This document shows positions 31,901-40,490 of a DNA stretch of 63,503 nucleotides, one piece after another. The notes under the pieces were generated by a model. That model was not told the origin of the DNA. It saw nothing but the letters and a program-made list of their open reading frames with translations, and made no database searches. Both the position numbers and the translations under genes were made by a program. This stretch comes from an uncultured Gammaproteobacteria bacterium. Its GTDB lineage: Bacteria > Pseudomonadota > Gammaproteobacteria > PS1 > Pseudothioglobaceae. Numbering within the stretch: the first letter of the stretch is position 1; every line of letters begins with the position of its first letter. The stretch covers positions 1-63,503 of the forward strand of contig CABXDP010000003.1 of assembly GCA_902511025.1 (NCBI GenBank). Reading direction: 5' to 3'.

Positions 31901-32407
31901 ACCTTTTAATGAAAATTCACCTTGCTCCATAACCGTTGTTACTCTTCGATATCCAATCCTTATAAGATTTTCAGTAAATGAGTCAATCTCAAGATTCTGG
32001 TTATTTTTAAGACTAAGGCTATACTTATCTATAAAGCCTCTTGGACATATTCTTTGAGACAGCGCCTCAATTGTAGTAACGATAATCCCAGACTCAAGGG
32101 ATGATAATTTGGCTAGCGTACTAAGCCTTGAAGAGACAATGTCAGGATGAGGTGAGAAGTGATCAAATGCCAAAACTTCCCAGCTTGCAAAACTAAGAAT
32201 CTCAATGGATTTGTTAAAAAAAGCGAGTGATTTATTGATTTTGTCATAATGCTTTATATCACTAGCAATGTACAGAACAAATCCTTCGTTAGATTCTGCA
32301 TATTCTAGAAGTGCAAGTGCTTCTGAAGGACCAAATAGTGAGCCCCAATAATTCTTTCTGAAGTCTGAAGGGATTGACTTAGATTCTGCGGGATAAACTA
32401 GGCTCAT
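28976..32407 (-). CDS. mfd: Transcription-repair coupling factor
   Basis: UvrB-like N-terminus, CarD-like domain, DEEHRFGVKQKE, LRGRVGRSHHKAYAYL. Confidence 0.97.
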   Translation of the reverse strand: MSLVYPAESKSIPSDFRKNYWGSLFGPSEALALLEYAESNEGFVLYIASDIKHYDKINKSLAFFNKSIEILSFASWEVLAFDHFSPHPDIVSSRLSTLAKLSSLESGIIVTTIEALSQRICPRGFIDKYSLSLKNNQNLEIDSFTENLIRIGYRRVTTVMEQGEFSLKGALIDMYPMGVKNPYRIDLFDNEIESIRSFDPSSQRSIEVIEEIQLLPAREFASDKASIDIFKKNYVSEFGNTDGFIYTEVSEGRYPGGIEFYLPLFFETTETLFDFIPDNSVIAYQKGISESIDLQTAELLERFNYCQNSLERLPLAVNKVFLNSDDFFAALKKKKQVQIQTSKTLKDGGLDFKSVMLPPVKIEAEAKKPLNKLFSFINNFNGRTLIVCESEGRQSVLNDLLSSYDLKAEECPNWSDFLNRDSKLSITHASLSEGVIFEKIAVITENNLFGQDVVRQQRRRRAKHKDFDEAIKSLVEIQLGDPVVHEHYGVGRYLGLISRSFDDNQQDFISVEYANGSKLLVPITSLNLISRYTGVSADNAPLHKLGSQQWIKAKRKAAESLYDVAAELLEIYAKRKSQKGFSYPSPKDSYSSFVSSFAFEETTDQIKTMNDVLMDMQSDKPMDRLVCGDVGFGKTEIAMRAAFLAVESGKQVAILVPTTLLANQHYQTFNDRFSKFPVVIKSLSRFQSTKDQTQIKSDLKLGKIDIVVGTHKLIQGGIRYKNLGLIIIDEEHRFGVKQKESLKKIRGQSDILTMTATPIPRSLNMALGSLRELSIIASPPAKRTAIQTFIDEWDNNTITEACSRELHRGGQIFVVHNDIDTIDNMAESLRELMPNIKIRIAHAQMPSKELEQIMTDFYHQRFQILVCTTIIETGIDIPSANTIIINNAQNFGLAQLHQLRGRVGRSHHKAYAYLVIKSHQSITDNARKRLDAIASLEELGAGFMLANHDLEIRGAGDLLGENQSGKISEIGFNLYHDLLKRTIHAIKNNYKLDIKDASLDEIEINPGIACIIPETYLPDVHERLILYKRIASAELEDELKELKVEMIDRFGPLPEPTQNLFESSSLKNLSQNIGILKINIYDDKAEITLNDTNNIDTSKIINLIQTKPQQFHLKNPKTLVVKEVMEADQFRIKKIGNIVKSLV

Positions 32408-32994
32408 AGAACGTGAACATTTTCCTTTGCGAGCATATCGATTAATTGAATTGTGGGGAGCCCAATAAGGCTGTTAGGATCATCACCCTCCATTTCAGTA
32501 AATAATGCAATTCCTAAACCCTCTGATTTGAAACTGCCGGCACAGTTAAGGACATCTTCCTTGGATAAATACTTTAATATTTGATTATCTGATAGTGTCT
32601 TAAATGAAACCTTGAAATGTTCGACATGAACATGAATATTAAGATTTTTTGTGTTCATCAAAACTAACCCTGTAAGAAAGTTTACAGTTTTTCCAGAACT
32701 TTTTTTGAGTTGAAGGAATGCATTTTCATGACTGCCAGGTTTGGTTAAGATGGAGTCATTGGCTTTGTATCCAGTATCCAATGTAGCTACCTGGTCAGAG
32801 GCAATAATCAAGCCAGTCTTAGATTTTGCCACTGCCACTGCCTTTTCCTTTGAGAGGCGAGTTACTAAGTCAATGGGCGATTCGTTCACTCTTCTATCCT
32901 CATTTATCTCCGGAGAAACTACTTCGAAGTCGAGTCCTAGCTTATCAAGGATAGCTTTTCTGAATGGCGAAGATGAGGCAAGAATGAGTGACAC
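32404..32994 (-). CDS. Maf-like nucleotide pyrophosphatase
   Basis: LILASSSPFRKAILDKLGLDFEVVSPEI; IIASDQVA. Confidence 0.93.
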   Translation of the reverse strand: MSLILASSSPFRKAILDKLGLDFEVVSPEINEDRRVNESPIDLVTRLSKEKAVAVAKSKTGLIIASDQVATLDTGYKANDSILTKPGSHENAFLQLKKSSGKTVNFLTGLVLMNTKNLNIHVHVEHFKVSFKTLSDNQILKYLSKEDVLNCAGSFKSEGLGIALFTEMEGDDPNSLIGLPTIQLIDMLAKENVHVL

Positions 32995-33050
32995 TGAGAG
33001 ATTAAAGATTGTAAAATAATCTAATATTTTACTTCAATCAGGCTGAATTA

Positions 33051-33539
33051 ATGCGCTTATCAATAGTAGTGGCAATGGATGATAATCGTTTGATTGGTAA
33101 TAAAAATCAACTTCCATGGCATCTTCCAGCTGACTTGGTATACTTCAAAAAACTTACCACGGGCAAGTCAATATTAATGGGAAGAAAAACTTATGATTCC
33201 ATTGGGAGGCCACTTCCTAATCGAAGAAACATTGTAATTACCCGTAATTCAGAAATTACAATACCAGGATGTGAAGTAGTTTTGAGTTTAGGTCAAGCGC
33301 TTGAACTCACAAAAGGAGAGGAAGAGGTAATGGTTATCGGCGGTGCAACTTTGTGTGATCAGCTTCTTCCAGAAATCAACAGACTTTATATTACCAAGAT
33401 TGATGGAGAATTTGAGGGTGATGTTTTCTTTCCAAAATATGATCATCTTAATTGGAGCCAAGTGAGTTGTGAGTCACATAAAAAAGATAGTGTAAATGAA
33501 TATTCACACCATTTTATTGTTTTAGATAGAGTCCAATGA
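33051..33539 (+). CDS. folA: Dihydrofolate reductase
   Basis: LSIVVAMDDNRLIGNKNQLPWHLPADLVYFK; MGRKTYDSIGRPLPNR. Confidence 0.97.
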   Translation: MRLSIVVAMDDNRLIGNKNQLPWHLPADLVYFKKLTTGKSILMGRKTYDSIGRPLPNRRNIVITRNSEITIPGCEVVLSLGQALELTKGEEEVMVIGGATLCDQLLPEINRLYITKIDGEFEGDVFFPKYDHLNWSQVSCESHKKDSVNEYSHHFIVLDRVQ

Positions 33540-33718
33540 AAAGGCTGATCTCGCTAACTTTATTGATTGTATTCTTGTCGGGTTGCATCTTTACTAAGGT
33601 CGTTACTGTTCCTATGAGAGTAACTGGCGCAGTGGTCTCTGTAATTCCAGTGGTTGGAGATGGCGTTGATAATATCTTGGGCACTAGCGCCGATGTCATC
33701 GACGCGATACCTATTTAG
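33536..33718 (+). CDS. Small putative lipoprotein (60 aa)
   Basis: Signal peptide with lipobox LSGC; tail TVPMRVTGAVVSVIPVVGDGVDNILGTSADVIDAIP. Confidence 0.7.
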   Translation: MKRLISLTLLIVFLSGCIFTKVVTVPMRVTGAVVSVIPVVGDGVDNILGTSADVIDAIPI

Positions 33719-36700
33719 ACTACTTTCAAGTGCTTCTTATCTTGGGCGGCTAGAACTTCTTTTAGGGCCCTAGGCATAACCTTGACGAAGTGCATAGCCT
33801 CTTTATCCCAGTTATCTAGTATCTTTCCAGCTATTTTTGAGCCTGTATATTTAAAATGCTTTGTTGTAAATTCATGAAGCTCAGATAGTGACTCCTTATC
33901 CATTGGATCAAAGTCAATCATCGCAGAGTTTGCTCTTGACTCTAAAGTTTGATTTGGATTATAAACATATGCGATACCTCCACTCATACCAGCACCAAAG
34001 TTTCGACCAACCTCACCTAGAATGATAGCTCTTCCACCTGTCATGTACTCACATCCATGGTCACCAATTCCCTCAACAACAGCTATCAAACCAGAATTTC
34101 GAACGCAAAAGCGCTCAGCAACTTGGCCTGAAAGATACAGTTCGCCACCTGTTGCGCCATAACCACAAACATTTCCAGCAATAATTTCATTTTCAGAGGA
34201 GTAGGTTGAGTCTTTAGGAGGATAGACAATGACTCGACCACCGGACAATCCTTTTCCTACATAATCATTCGCATCACCCTCTACAGACATAGTGATTCCT
34301 TGAGCAAGAAAAGCTCCAAAAGATTGTCCAGCAGAACCTTGGAAATTAATTTGAATTGAATCATCCTTGAGATTATTACCTTGCCTTGATTTAACAACAT
34401 GAGAGGACAACATGGCCCCAACAGCTCTATCGACATTCGAAATACTAGACTCAAATTGAACTCTCTTATCGTTTTCAATAGCCTGTTTAGACTTCTCAAT
34501 TAAATCGAGATCTAACTGATCTTCAAGTTGATGATCTTGCTTAATACTCTGATAGGTTCCAGCGTCTCTGTATAGGTTTTCAGCAGGAGTTAATATTGAA
34601 CTTAAGTCAATTGAATCTTGCTTCCAGTGATTGATCGCTTTATTCATTTCAAGCATATCGACTCTACCAACCATATCTGTTAATTTAGAAAAGCCAAGTT
34701 CAGCCATGATAGTTCTCAACTCTTCAGCAACCATAAACAAATAATTAACTACATGTTCTGGTTTCCCAGTAAATTTTTTGCGCAATACTTTGTCTTGAGT
34801 GGCGATTCCAACAGGACAAGTATTCAGATGGCATTTGCGCATCATAATGCAGCCAAGAGTGATTAATGGGGCAGTAGAAAAACCAAATTCTTCAGCGCCT
34901 AATAAGGCAGCAATTGCAACGTCTCGCCCCGTTTTAAGTTGACCATCAGTCTGGATGACAACTCTTGATCGAAGATCATTCATTACTAGTGTTTGATGCG
35001 TTTCAGCGACACCTAATTCCCATGGCAATCCTGCATGCTTGATTGATGTTAATGGAGAGGCTCCAGTTCCTCCATCATGTCCAGCAATAACAATATGGTC
35101 AGATTTTGCCTTCGTGACTCCAGCAGCAACTGTCCCTACACCAACTTCGGATACTAGTTTGACACTGATACGTGCATCTGGGTTTGATCGCTTAAGGTCA
35201 AAAATGAGCTGAGATAGATCTTCAATAGAGTAGATATCATGGTGAGGTGGAGGGCTGATTAATCCAACACCAGCTGTAGAGCACCTAATTTTAGCAATAC
35301 CCTCATCAACTTTTCCACCTGGAAGCTCTCCACCTTCTCCAGGTTTAGCGCCCTGAGATACTTTTATTTGAAGCTCGTCAGCATTATTGAGATAGTCAAT
35401 TGTAACGCCAAAACGGCCTGAGGCAACCTGCTTAATAGCGCTTCTTCTGGAGTCACCATTCGCATCTGGAGTCCAACGTTTTGAGTCTTCACCCCCTTCT
35501 CCAGTGTTTGACTTTCCACCTATGCGATTCATAGCTATAGCAAGTGATTCATGAGATTCAGCTGAGATTGATCCAAAACTCATAGCACCAGTAACAAATC
35601 TTTTAACTATTTCTTTTGCTGGCTCAACTTTTTCAATATCGATTGCATTTCCATCTTTAAATGACATCAGGCCACGAAGCGTGCAATTCCTCGTGCCCTC
35701 TTCGTTTGATTTTTTAGAAAACTCCCAGTAAGCATTCTGATCATTGCCCCTAGCAGCTTTTTGCAAAGAGGAAATTGTTTGTGGCTCCCACATATGCTTT
35801 TCACCACCACTTCTCCAGTGATAGTGACCCAGATTGTCCAGTGATTTTGTTAAAAATGCTTTATTATGTTGAGCTTCAGATTCTTGTTGAATGACATCAA
35901 AACCTACTCCACTGATTCGGCTTGCGGTTTCAAAAAAGCACTTATTCATGACTTCATCAGAGAGACCAACAGCCTCAAAAATTTGAGCACCTTTATAGGA
36001 TGCTAGAGTGGAGATACCCATTTTTGCCATCACTTTAAGCATGCCTTTGGCAATTGCCTTTCGGTATGCCTTAACAACATCATCATCACTATCCAAATTA
36101 ATTAATTTGTCTCTTCTGGCTTGCCATAAAGCTTCAAATGCTAGGTAAGGGTTGACTGCATCTGCGCCGAATCCGGTCAGTAGACAAAAATGATGAACCT
36201 CTCTTGCTTCTCCAGTTTCAACTATGATTCCTACCTGAGTTCGCATATGGTTAGCTACTAAGTGTCTGTGAACTGCAGAAGAGGCAAGGAGTGAGCTAAC
36301 AGCATTTCGATTAGAATTTATTTCTCTGTCTGACAAAATAACAAGGCTGTGACCGTCTTTGATAGCTTGTGTGCTTTGTTCACATATTGAATCAAGCATT
36401 TCAGCTAGGCTATGATTTCCCTTCGTCTCATATGTTATGTCTATCGTCTTACTTGTCCAGCCTCTATGGTCGCATTGATTGAGTGCAGCCATTTCTTCAT
36501 TGGTCAAAATAGGGTGATCAACCACCAGTCGGTGAGCATTCTCTTCTTTATTGCTCAACAAATTTCCTTCCGGCCCTATCGAGCAACTCAGAGACATAAC
36601 CACTTCTTCTCTAATTGAGTCAATCGCAGGATTTGTAACCTGAGCGAAGAGCTGCTTAAAGTAGTCGTATATAATTCTTGACTGATCCGATAAGCACGCT

Positions 36701-38232
36701 AGTGCAGAGTCATTTCCCATTGAGCCAACTGGATCCCTTAGTTCACTGACTAAAGGCAACAACATAAATTGAAGAGTTTCGGTGCTGTAGCCAAATGCCT
36801 TAAGTCTGTTGATGAGGGTGTCTGGATAGAATCCTTTGGAATCACCCTCTGATGTCAAGTCGGCTAAGGATATCTGTTGCTTATTTATCCAATCTGCGTA
36901 TGGATTCTTGTTTGCAAAACTATTTTTAATTTCATCATCATCAATGAGCTCGCCTTTTTTAAAATCTACAAGAAACATTTTTCCAGGTCTGAGCCTACCT
37001 TTTGTCTTAACGTTATTTGTTTCAACATCGACAACACCAACCTCAGAAGCCATAATGACTCGATCATCATGAGTTAGATAATAGCGAGACGGTCTCAGAC
37101 CATTTCGATCAAGTACCGCTCCAATATAGCGTCCATCTGTAAAGGCAATTGATGCGGGCCCATCCCAAGGCTCCATGACGTTTGAAAAGTACTCATAGAA
37201 TGCTTTTTTTTCTGAGCTCATTTCAGTATCATTCTGCCAAGCTTCAGGCACCATCATCAATACAGCCTCCTGAAGAGATCTGCCATTCATCAATAAAAAC
37301 TCTAAAACATTATCAAAACTTCCAGAATCTGACACCTCAGTTTCTATGACTGGGAGTGTTTTTGACAGGTTGTCACCAAAGATATCACTCTCAAGAACCC
37401 CTTCTCGCGCCCTCATCCAGTTATAATTTCCTTGGCGAGTATTAATCTCACCATTGTGAGCCATAAACCTGCAGGGCTGAGCTCTGTCCCAAGAAGGAAA
37501 CGTATTGGTCGAGAAGCGAGAGTGGACCATAGCTAAATAAGTGCTAAATTTTTTATTTCTTAGGTCAGTGTAGAAGTCTAATAATTGCGACCCCATGAGC
37601 ATCCCCTTGTAGATGATTACTCTGGAGGATAAACTGCAGACATAGAACATTAAAGCCTGAGAAATTGACTCATCGGTTCGGATTATTTTAGAAATATTTT
37701 TGCGGATCACATAAAGGACTCCTTCAAAGGCGTCCCAATCTATATTGCTAGCGTTTTCAATAATCAGCTGCTTAATTTGAGGTTGTGATTCTCGAGCTGT
37801 ATCCCCTACATTGGCAAGAATAGAGTCTACAGGAACGTCTCTCCAGCCAATTAAAGATTGACCTTCTTCATTAATAATTTTTTCAACTAGAGTGATGCAG
37901 AGGTCTCTTTCTTTTGGTTCCTGTGGCAAAAACACATTACCAACACCGTAGGAACCAGGAGCTACATTAATGCTGAATAGTCTTTCGATTTCATCTGAGA
38001 AAAACTCATGAGGAATGTCTGTCAGTATTCCAGCACCATCACCTGTATTCGCCTCACATCCGCATGCACCGCGATGGTCCATTCTTGTGAGCATCTCTAA
38101 GGCATCTTGCGTAATTTGATGAGATGAGTTGCTTTTCAGATTGGCAATAAATCCAACTCCACAGTTTTCTTTCTCATTGTTTGGGTCGTAAAGCCCACGC
38201 GCTTTAGGCAAATGTAATTGCTTTTTTTTCAT
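33715..38232 (-). CDS. gltB: Glutamate synthase large subunit
   Basis: ENCGVGFIANLK amidotransferase N-terminus, MSFGSISAESHESLAIAMNRIGGKSNTGEGGED, GXGXG C-terminal repeats. Confidence 0.97.
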   Translation of the reverse strand: MKKKQLHLPKARGLYDPNNEKENCGVGFIANLKSNSSHQITQDALEMLTRMDHRGACGCEANTGDGAGILTDIPHEFFSDEIERLFSINVAPGSYGVGNVFLPQEPKERDLCITLVEKIINEEGQSLIGWRDVPVDSILANVGDTARESQPQIKQLIIENASNIDWDAFEGVLYVIRKNISKIIRTDESISQALMFYVCSLSSRVIIYKGMLMGSQLLDFYTDLRNKKFSTYLAMVHSRFSTNTFPSWDRAQPCRFMAHNGEINTRQGNYNWMRAREGVLESDIFGDNLSKTLPVIETEVSDSGSFDNVLEFLLMNGRSLQEAVLMMVPEAWQNDTEMSSEKKAFYEYFSNVMEPWDGPASIAFTDGRYIGAVLDRNGLRPSRYYLTHDDRVIMASEVGVVDVETNNVKTKGRLRPGKMFLVDFKKGELIDDDEIKNSFANKNPYADWINKQQISLADLTSEGDSKGFYPDTLINRLKAFGYSTETLQFMLLPLVSELRDPVGSMGNDSALACLSDQSRIIYDYFKQLFAQVTNPAIDSIREEVVMSLSCSIGPEGNLLSNKEENAHRLVVDHPILTNEEMAALNQCDHRGWTSKTIDITYETKGNHSLAEMLDSICEQSTQAIKDGHSLVILSDREINSNRNAVSSLLASSAVHRHLVANHMRTQVGIIVETGEAREVHHFCLLTGFGADAVNPYLAFEALWQARRDKLINLDSDDDVVKAYRKAIAKGMLKVMAKMGISTLASYKGAQIFEAVGLSDEVMNKCFFETASRISGVGFDVIQQESEAQHNKAFLTKSLDNLGHYHWRSGGEKHMWEPQTISSLQKAARGNDQNAYWEFSKKSNEEGTRNCTLRGLMSFKDGNAIDIEKVEPAKEIVKRFVTGAMSFGSISAESHESLAIAMNRIGGKSNTGEGGEDSKRWTPDANGDSRRSAIKQVASGRFGVTIDYLNNADELQIKVSQGAKPGEGGELPGGKVDEGIAKIRCSTAGVGLISPPPHHDIYSIEDLSQLIFDLKRSNPDARISVKLVSEVGVGTVAAGVTKAKSDHIVIAGHDGGTGASPLTSIKHAGLPWELGVAETHQTLVMNDLRSRVVIQTDGQLKTGRDVAIAALLGAEEFGFSTAPLITLGCIMMRKCHLNTCPVGIATQDKVLRKKFTGKPEHVVNYLFMVAEELRTIMAELGFSKLTDMVGRVDMLEMNKAINHWKQDSIDLSSILTPAENLYRDAGTYQSIKQDHQLEDQLDLDLIEKSKQAIENDKRVQFESSISNVDRAVGAMLSSHVVKSRQGNNLKDDSIQINFQGSAGQSFGAFLAQGITMSVEGDANDYVGKGLSGGRVIVYPPKDSTYSSENEIIAGNVCGYGATGGELYLSGQVAERFCVRNSGLIAVVEGIGDHGCEYMTGGRAIILGEVGRNFGAGMSGGIAYVYNPNQTLESRANSAMIDFDPMDKESLSELHEFTTKHFKYTGSKIAGKILDNWDKEAMHFVKVMPRALKEVLAAQDKKHLKVV

Positions 38233-38368
38233 AAATATTGAGTCTAGAACGGATACCCACGAACCTTGCAGTATACCTGAATATTTTAATAAATTAAAGA
38301 CTAAATTATCCCATATCTATTGTTATGAAAGGGATTTTAAGGTAGAATTATTTCATTTTTCTAGTCAT

Positions 38369-39121
38369 ATGTTGGCAATAATTTCACCCTCAAAAACGCA
38401 AGATTTTTCTCAATGTAATATCGATGTCTTTTCTCAAACTAGGCAGATAGAGAGTTCAAATGAGTTAATTGGAATTCTCAAAAATAAAAGTAAATCCCAA
38501 ATTTCAAAATTGATGTCATTGAGTGAAAAATTATCAGAATTAAACTTTGATCGTTTTCAAAAGTTTCAATTACCCTTTACACTTAAAAATGCTAAGCAGG
38601 CAATTCTTGCATTCAAAGGCGATGTTTATAACGGCATCAATGCCCCAGAGTTATCCCATGAAGATTTAGAGTTCGCTCAAGGCAAAGTTAGAATGCTATC
38701 AGGCCTTTATGGGGTTATCAGGCCGCTTGATTTGATACAGCCTTACCGCTTGGAGATGGGCACAAAGCTCAGTAATGGAAAAGGGAGCGACCTCTATGAC
38801 TACTGGGGGTCGGACATCAGCAATGTGCTTAATGAAGATGAGTCTGATTTAATTGTTAATCTTGCTTCAAATGAATACTTCAAAGCGATTGATAAAAATA
38901 CTCTCAATGCAAATATCTTGGATATTGTTTTTAAAGAAAAGAAAGGGGACGCCTACAAAGTGATTGGAATATATGCAAAAAGAGCGAGAGGTTTGATGGT
39001 TAATTATATTATTAGAAATAGACTAGAAAACCCTGAGAACTTAAAAGAGTTTTCTGATGAGGGTTATCGTTTCGATCACCGACTATCGAGCGAATCGTCT
39101 TGGGTTTTTTTGAGGGGTTGA
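38369..39121 (+). CDS. yaaA: Peroxide stress protein YaaA
   Basis: MLAIISPSKTQDF, FKGDVYNGINA, MLSGLYGVIRPLDLIQPYRLEMGT, IYAKRARGLMVNYI. Confidence 0.95.
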   Translation: MLAIISPSKTQDFSQCNIDVFSQTRQIESSNELIGILKNKSKSQISKLMSLSEKLSELNFDRFQKFQLPFTLKNAKQAILAFKGDVYNGINAPELSHEDLEFAQGKVRMLSGLYGVIRPLDLIQPYRLEMGTKLSNGKGSDLYDYWGSDISNVLNEDESDLIVNLASNEYFKAIDKNTLNANILDIVFKEKKGDAYKVIGIYAKRARGLMVNYIIRNRLENPENLKEFSDEGYRFDHRLSSESSWVFLRG

Positions 39122-39207
39122 AAGACACACTATTTTCATAACTATACAAGTCCCATAAAAAAATCTAACTGGTATTATTTTCACCAAATATTTAAGTTAG
39201 CAAATAT

Positions 39208-39474
39208 ATGATTAAAGTATATACATCCCATTCGTGTTTTTACTGCATCAGGGCAAAGAATTATCTGGATAACTTAGATGTAGAATATGAAACTCTGAAT
39301 ATTCAAGAGGATAGTCAAGCTCGCGATTTTTTTGTGAAATCTGGGTTTAGAACTGTGCCCCAGATTTTTGTAAACGATACTTTACTCTGCAGTGGTGGAT
39401 CAGATGGGTTAGTTCAAATGAGTAAAGAGGATATCCAGGATAAATTTCTTGAGATTACAGGATCACCACTCTAA
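39208..39474 (+). CDS. grxC: Glutaredoxin 3-like
   Basis: CFYC active site, TVPQIFVND. Confidence 0.92.
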   Translation: MIKVYTSHSCFYCIRAKNYLDNLDVEYETLNIQEDSQARDFFVKSGFRTVPQIFVNDTLLCSGGSDGLVQMSKEDIQDKFLEITGSPL

Positions 39475-40382
39475 ACTCCTCTTATCCCAGCAATGCCTTG
39501 TGCACCAATACTCAAAGCCTGATTCATTGAGCTTCTATCCATTCCACCAAGCAGATAAATGGGCACTTCACTTTGAGAGATAATCTCTGAAGCTTTACTC
39601 CATCCAAGAGCCTGAGTATCGGGATGTGAGAGAGTTCTATTGATTGGCGAGAGGCTTACATAATCCATTGATATTTTTTCGGCATGCTTTACTTCCATTA
39701 AGTTATGAGTGGAAGCCCCTATAAGCTTTTCTTCAGGAAGATCTGTTGATGAAAATTTCAGCAGTTCTTTTGTGGTTAGATGCCATCCATCACATTGCTC
39801 TTTAAAAGTCATTTGAGGCATATTTAAAACAAGCTTTACGTTACTTAATTCGCATAATTTATGAAATTTTTCAATGTAGGACTTATCAAGCTCATGCTTA
39901 CTTCTGAGTTGAATAATTTTGACTCCATCAGCAATATGCTGGTTGCATTGATGAAGAATAGAGTCAGATTCATGATTGTCAGGAGTTATCCAATAACTAT
40001 TTGGAAGAGAGGCTTTTTTAATAATTTTCCACATGGTCGGCAAAAGCTTGAAGTTTGCAAAGTCATCAATACTGCACCAAGAGTATTCTTGACCTTCTTG
40101 ACCTAATGGAATTCCAGAATATTCATCAATCATATAAACGGAGAGGTTAATCATCTTTTCAGGATACTGCTGTTGAATTGTCTGAGTCAGGCTGCACTTT
40201 TTAACTTGAATGCCTGTTTCTTCAAATAACTCTCGCTTCAGCGCATCCTCATGGTCTTCATTGCTTTCTACCTTGCCCCCAGGAAGCTCCCAAAAGTCAG
40301 ACATAAACTGATTTTTTTGACGTTTAGCAATAAATACATCTTTTGAATCATTTCGAATTATTCCCACTACAACTTCAATCAT
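39471..40382 (-). CDS. Nudix hydrolase (MutT-type) fused to thiamine-phosphate synthase-like domain
   Basis: GGKVESNEDHEDALKRELFEETGI Nudix box; C-terminal ThiE/TenI-like IIQLRSKHELD...DYVSLSPINRT...GIAGIRGV. Confidence 0.9.
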   Translation of the reverse strand: MIEVVVGIIRNDSKDVFIAKRQKNQFMSDFWELPGGKVESNEDHEDALKRELFEETGIQVKKCSLTQTIQQQYPEKMINLSVYMIDEYSGIPLGQEGQEYSWCSIDDFANFKLLPTMWKIIKKASLPNSYWITPDNHESDSILHQCNQHIADGVKIIQLRSKHELDKSYIEKFHKLCELSNVKLVLNMPQMTFKEQCDGWHLTTKELLKFSSTDLPEEKLIGASTHNLMEVKHAEKISMDYVSLSPINRTLSHPDTQALGWSKASEIISQSEVPIYLLGGMDRSSMNQALSIGAQGIAGIRGV

Positions 40383-40490
40383 TTTATTTTCTTAAGTCCA
40401 CCTTGCCTATATATTTTATAGATATCTTTACATTATCTCCGTGATCATGAGACAAGGTAAAATAACTATTTTAATATTTGAGATGACACA

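Noticed and set aside
33715-38232. gltB without adjacent gltD as an anomaly
   Set aside because: gltD may be elsewhere in the genome; cannot be judged from this window.
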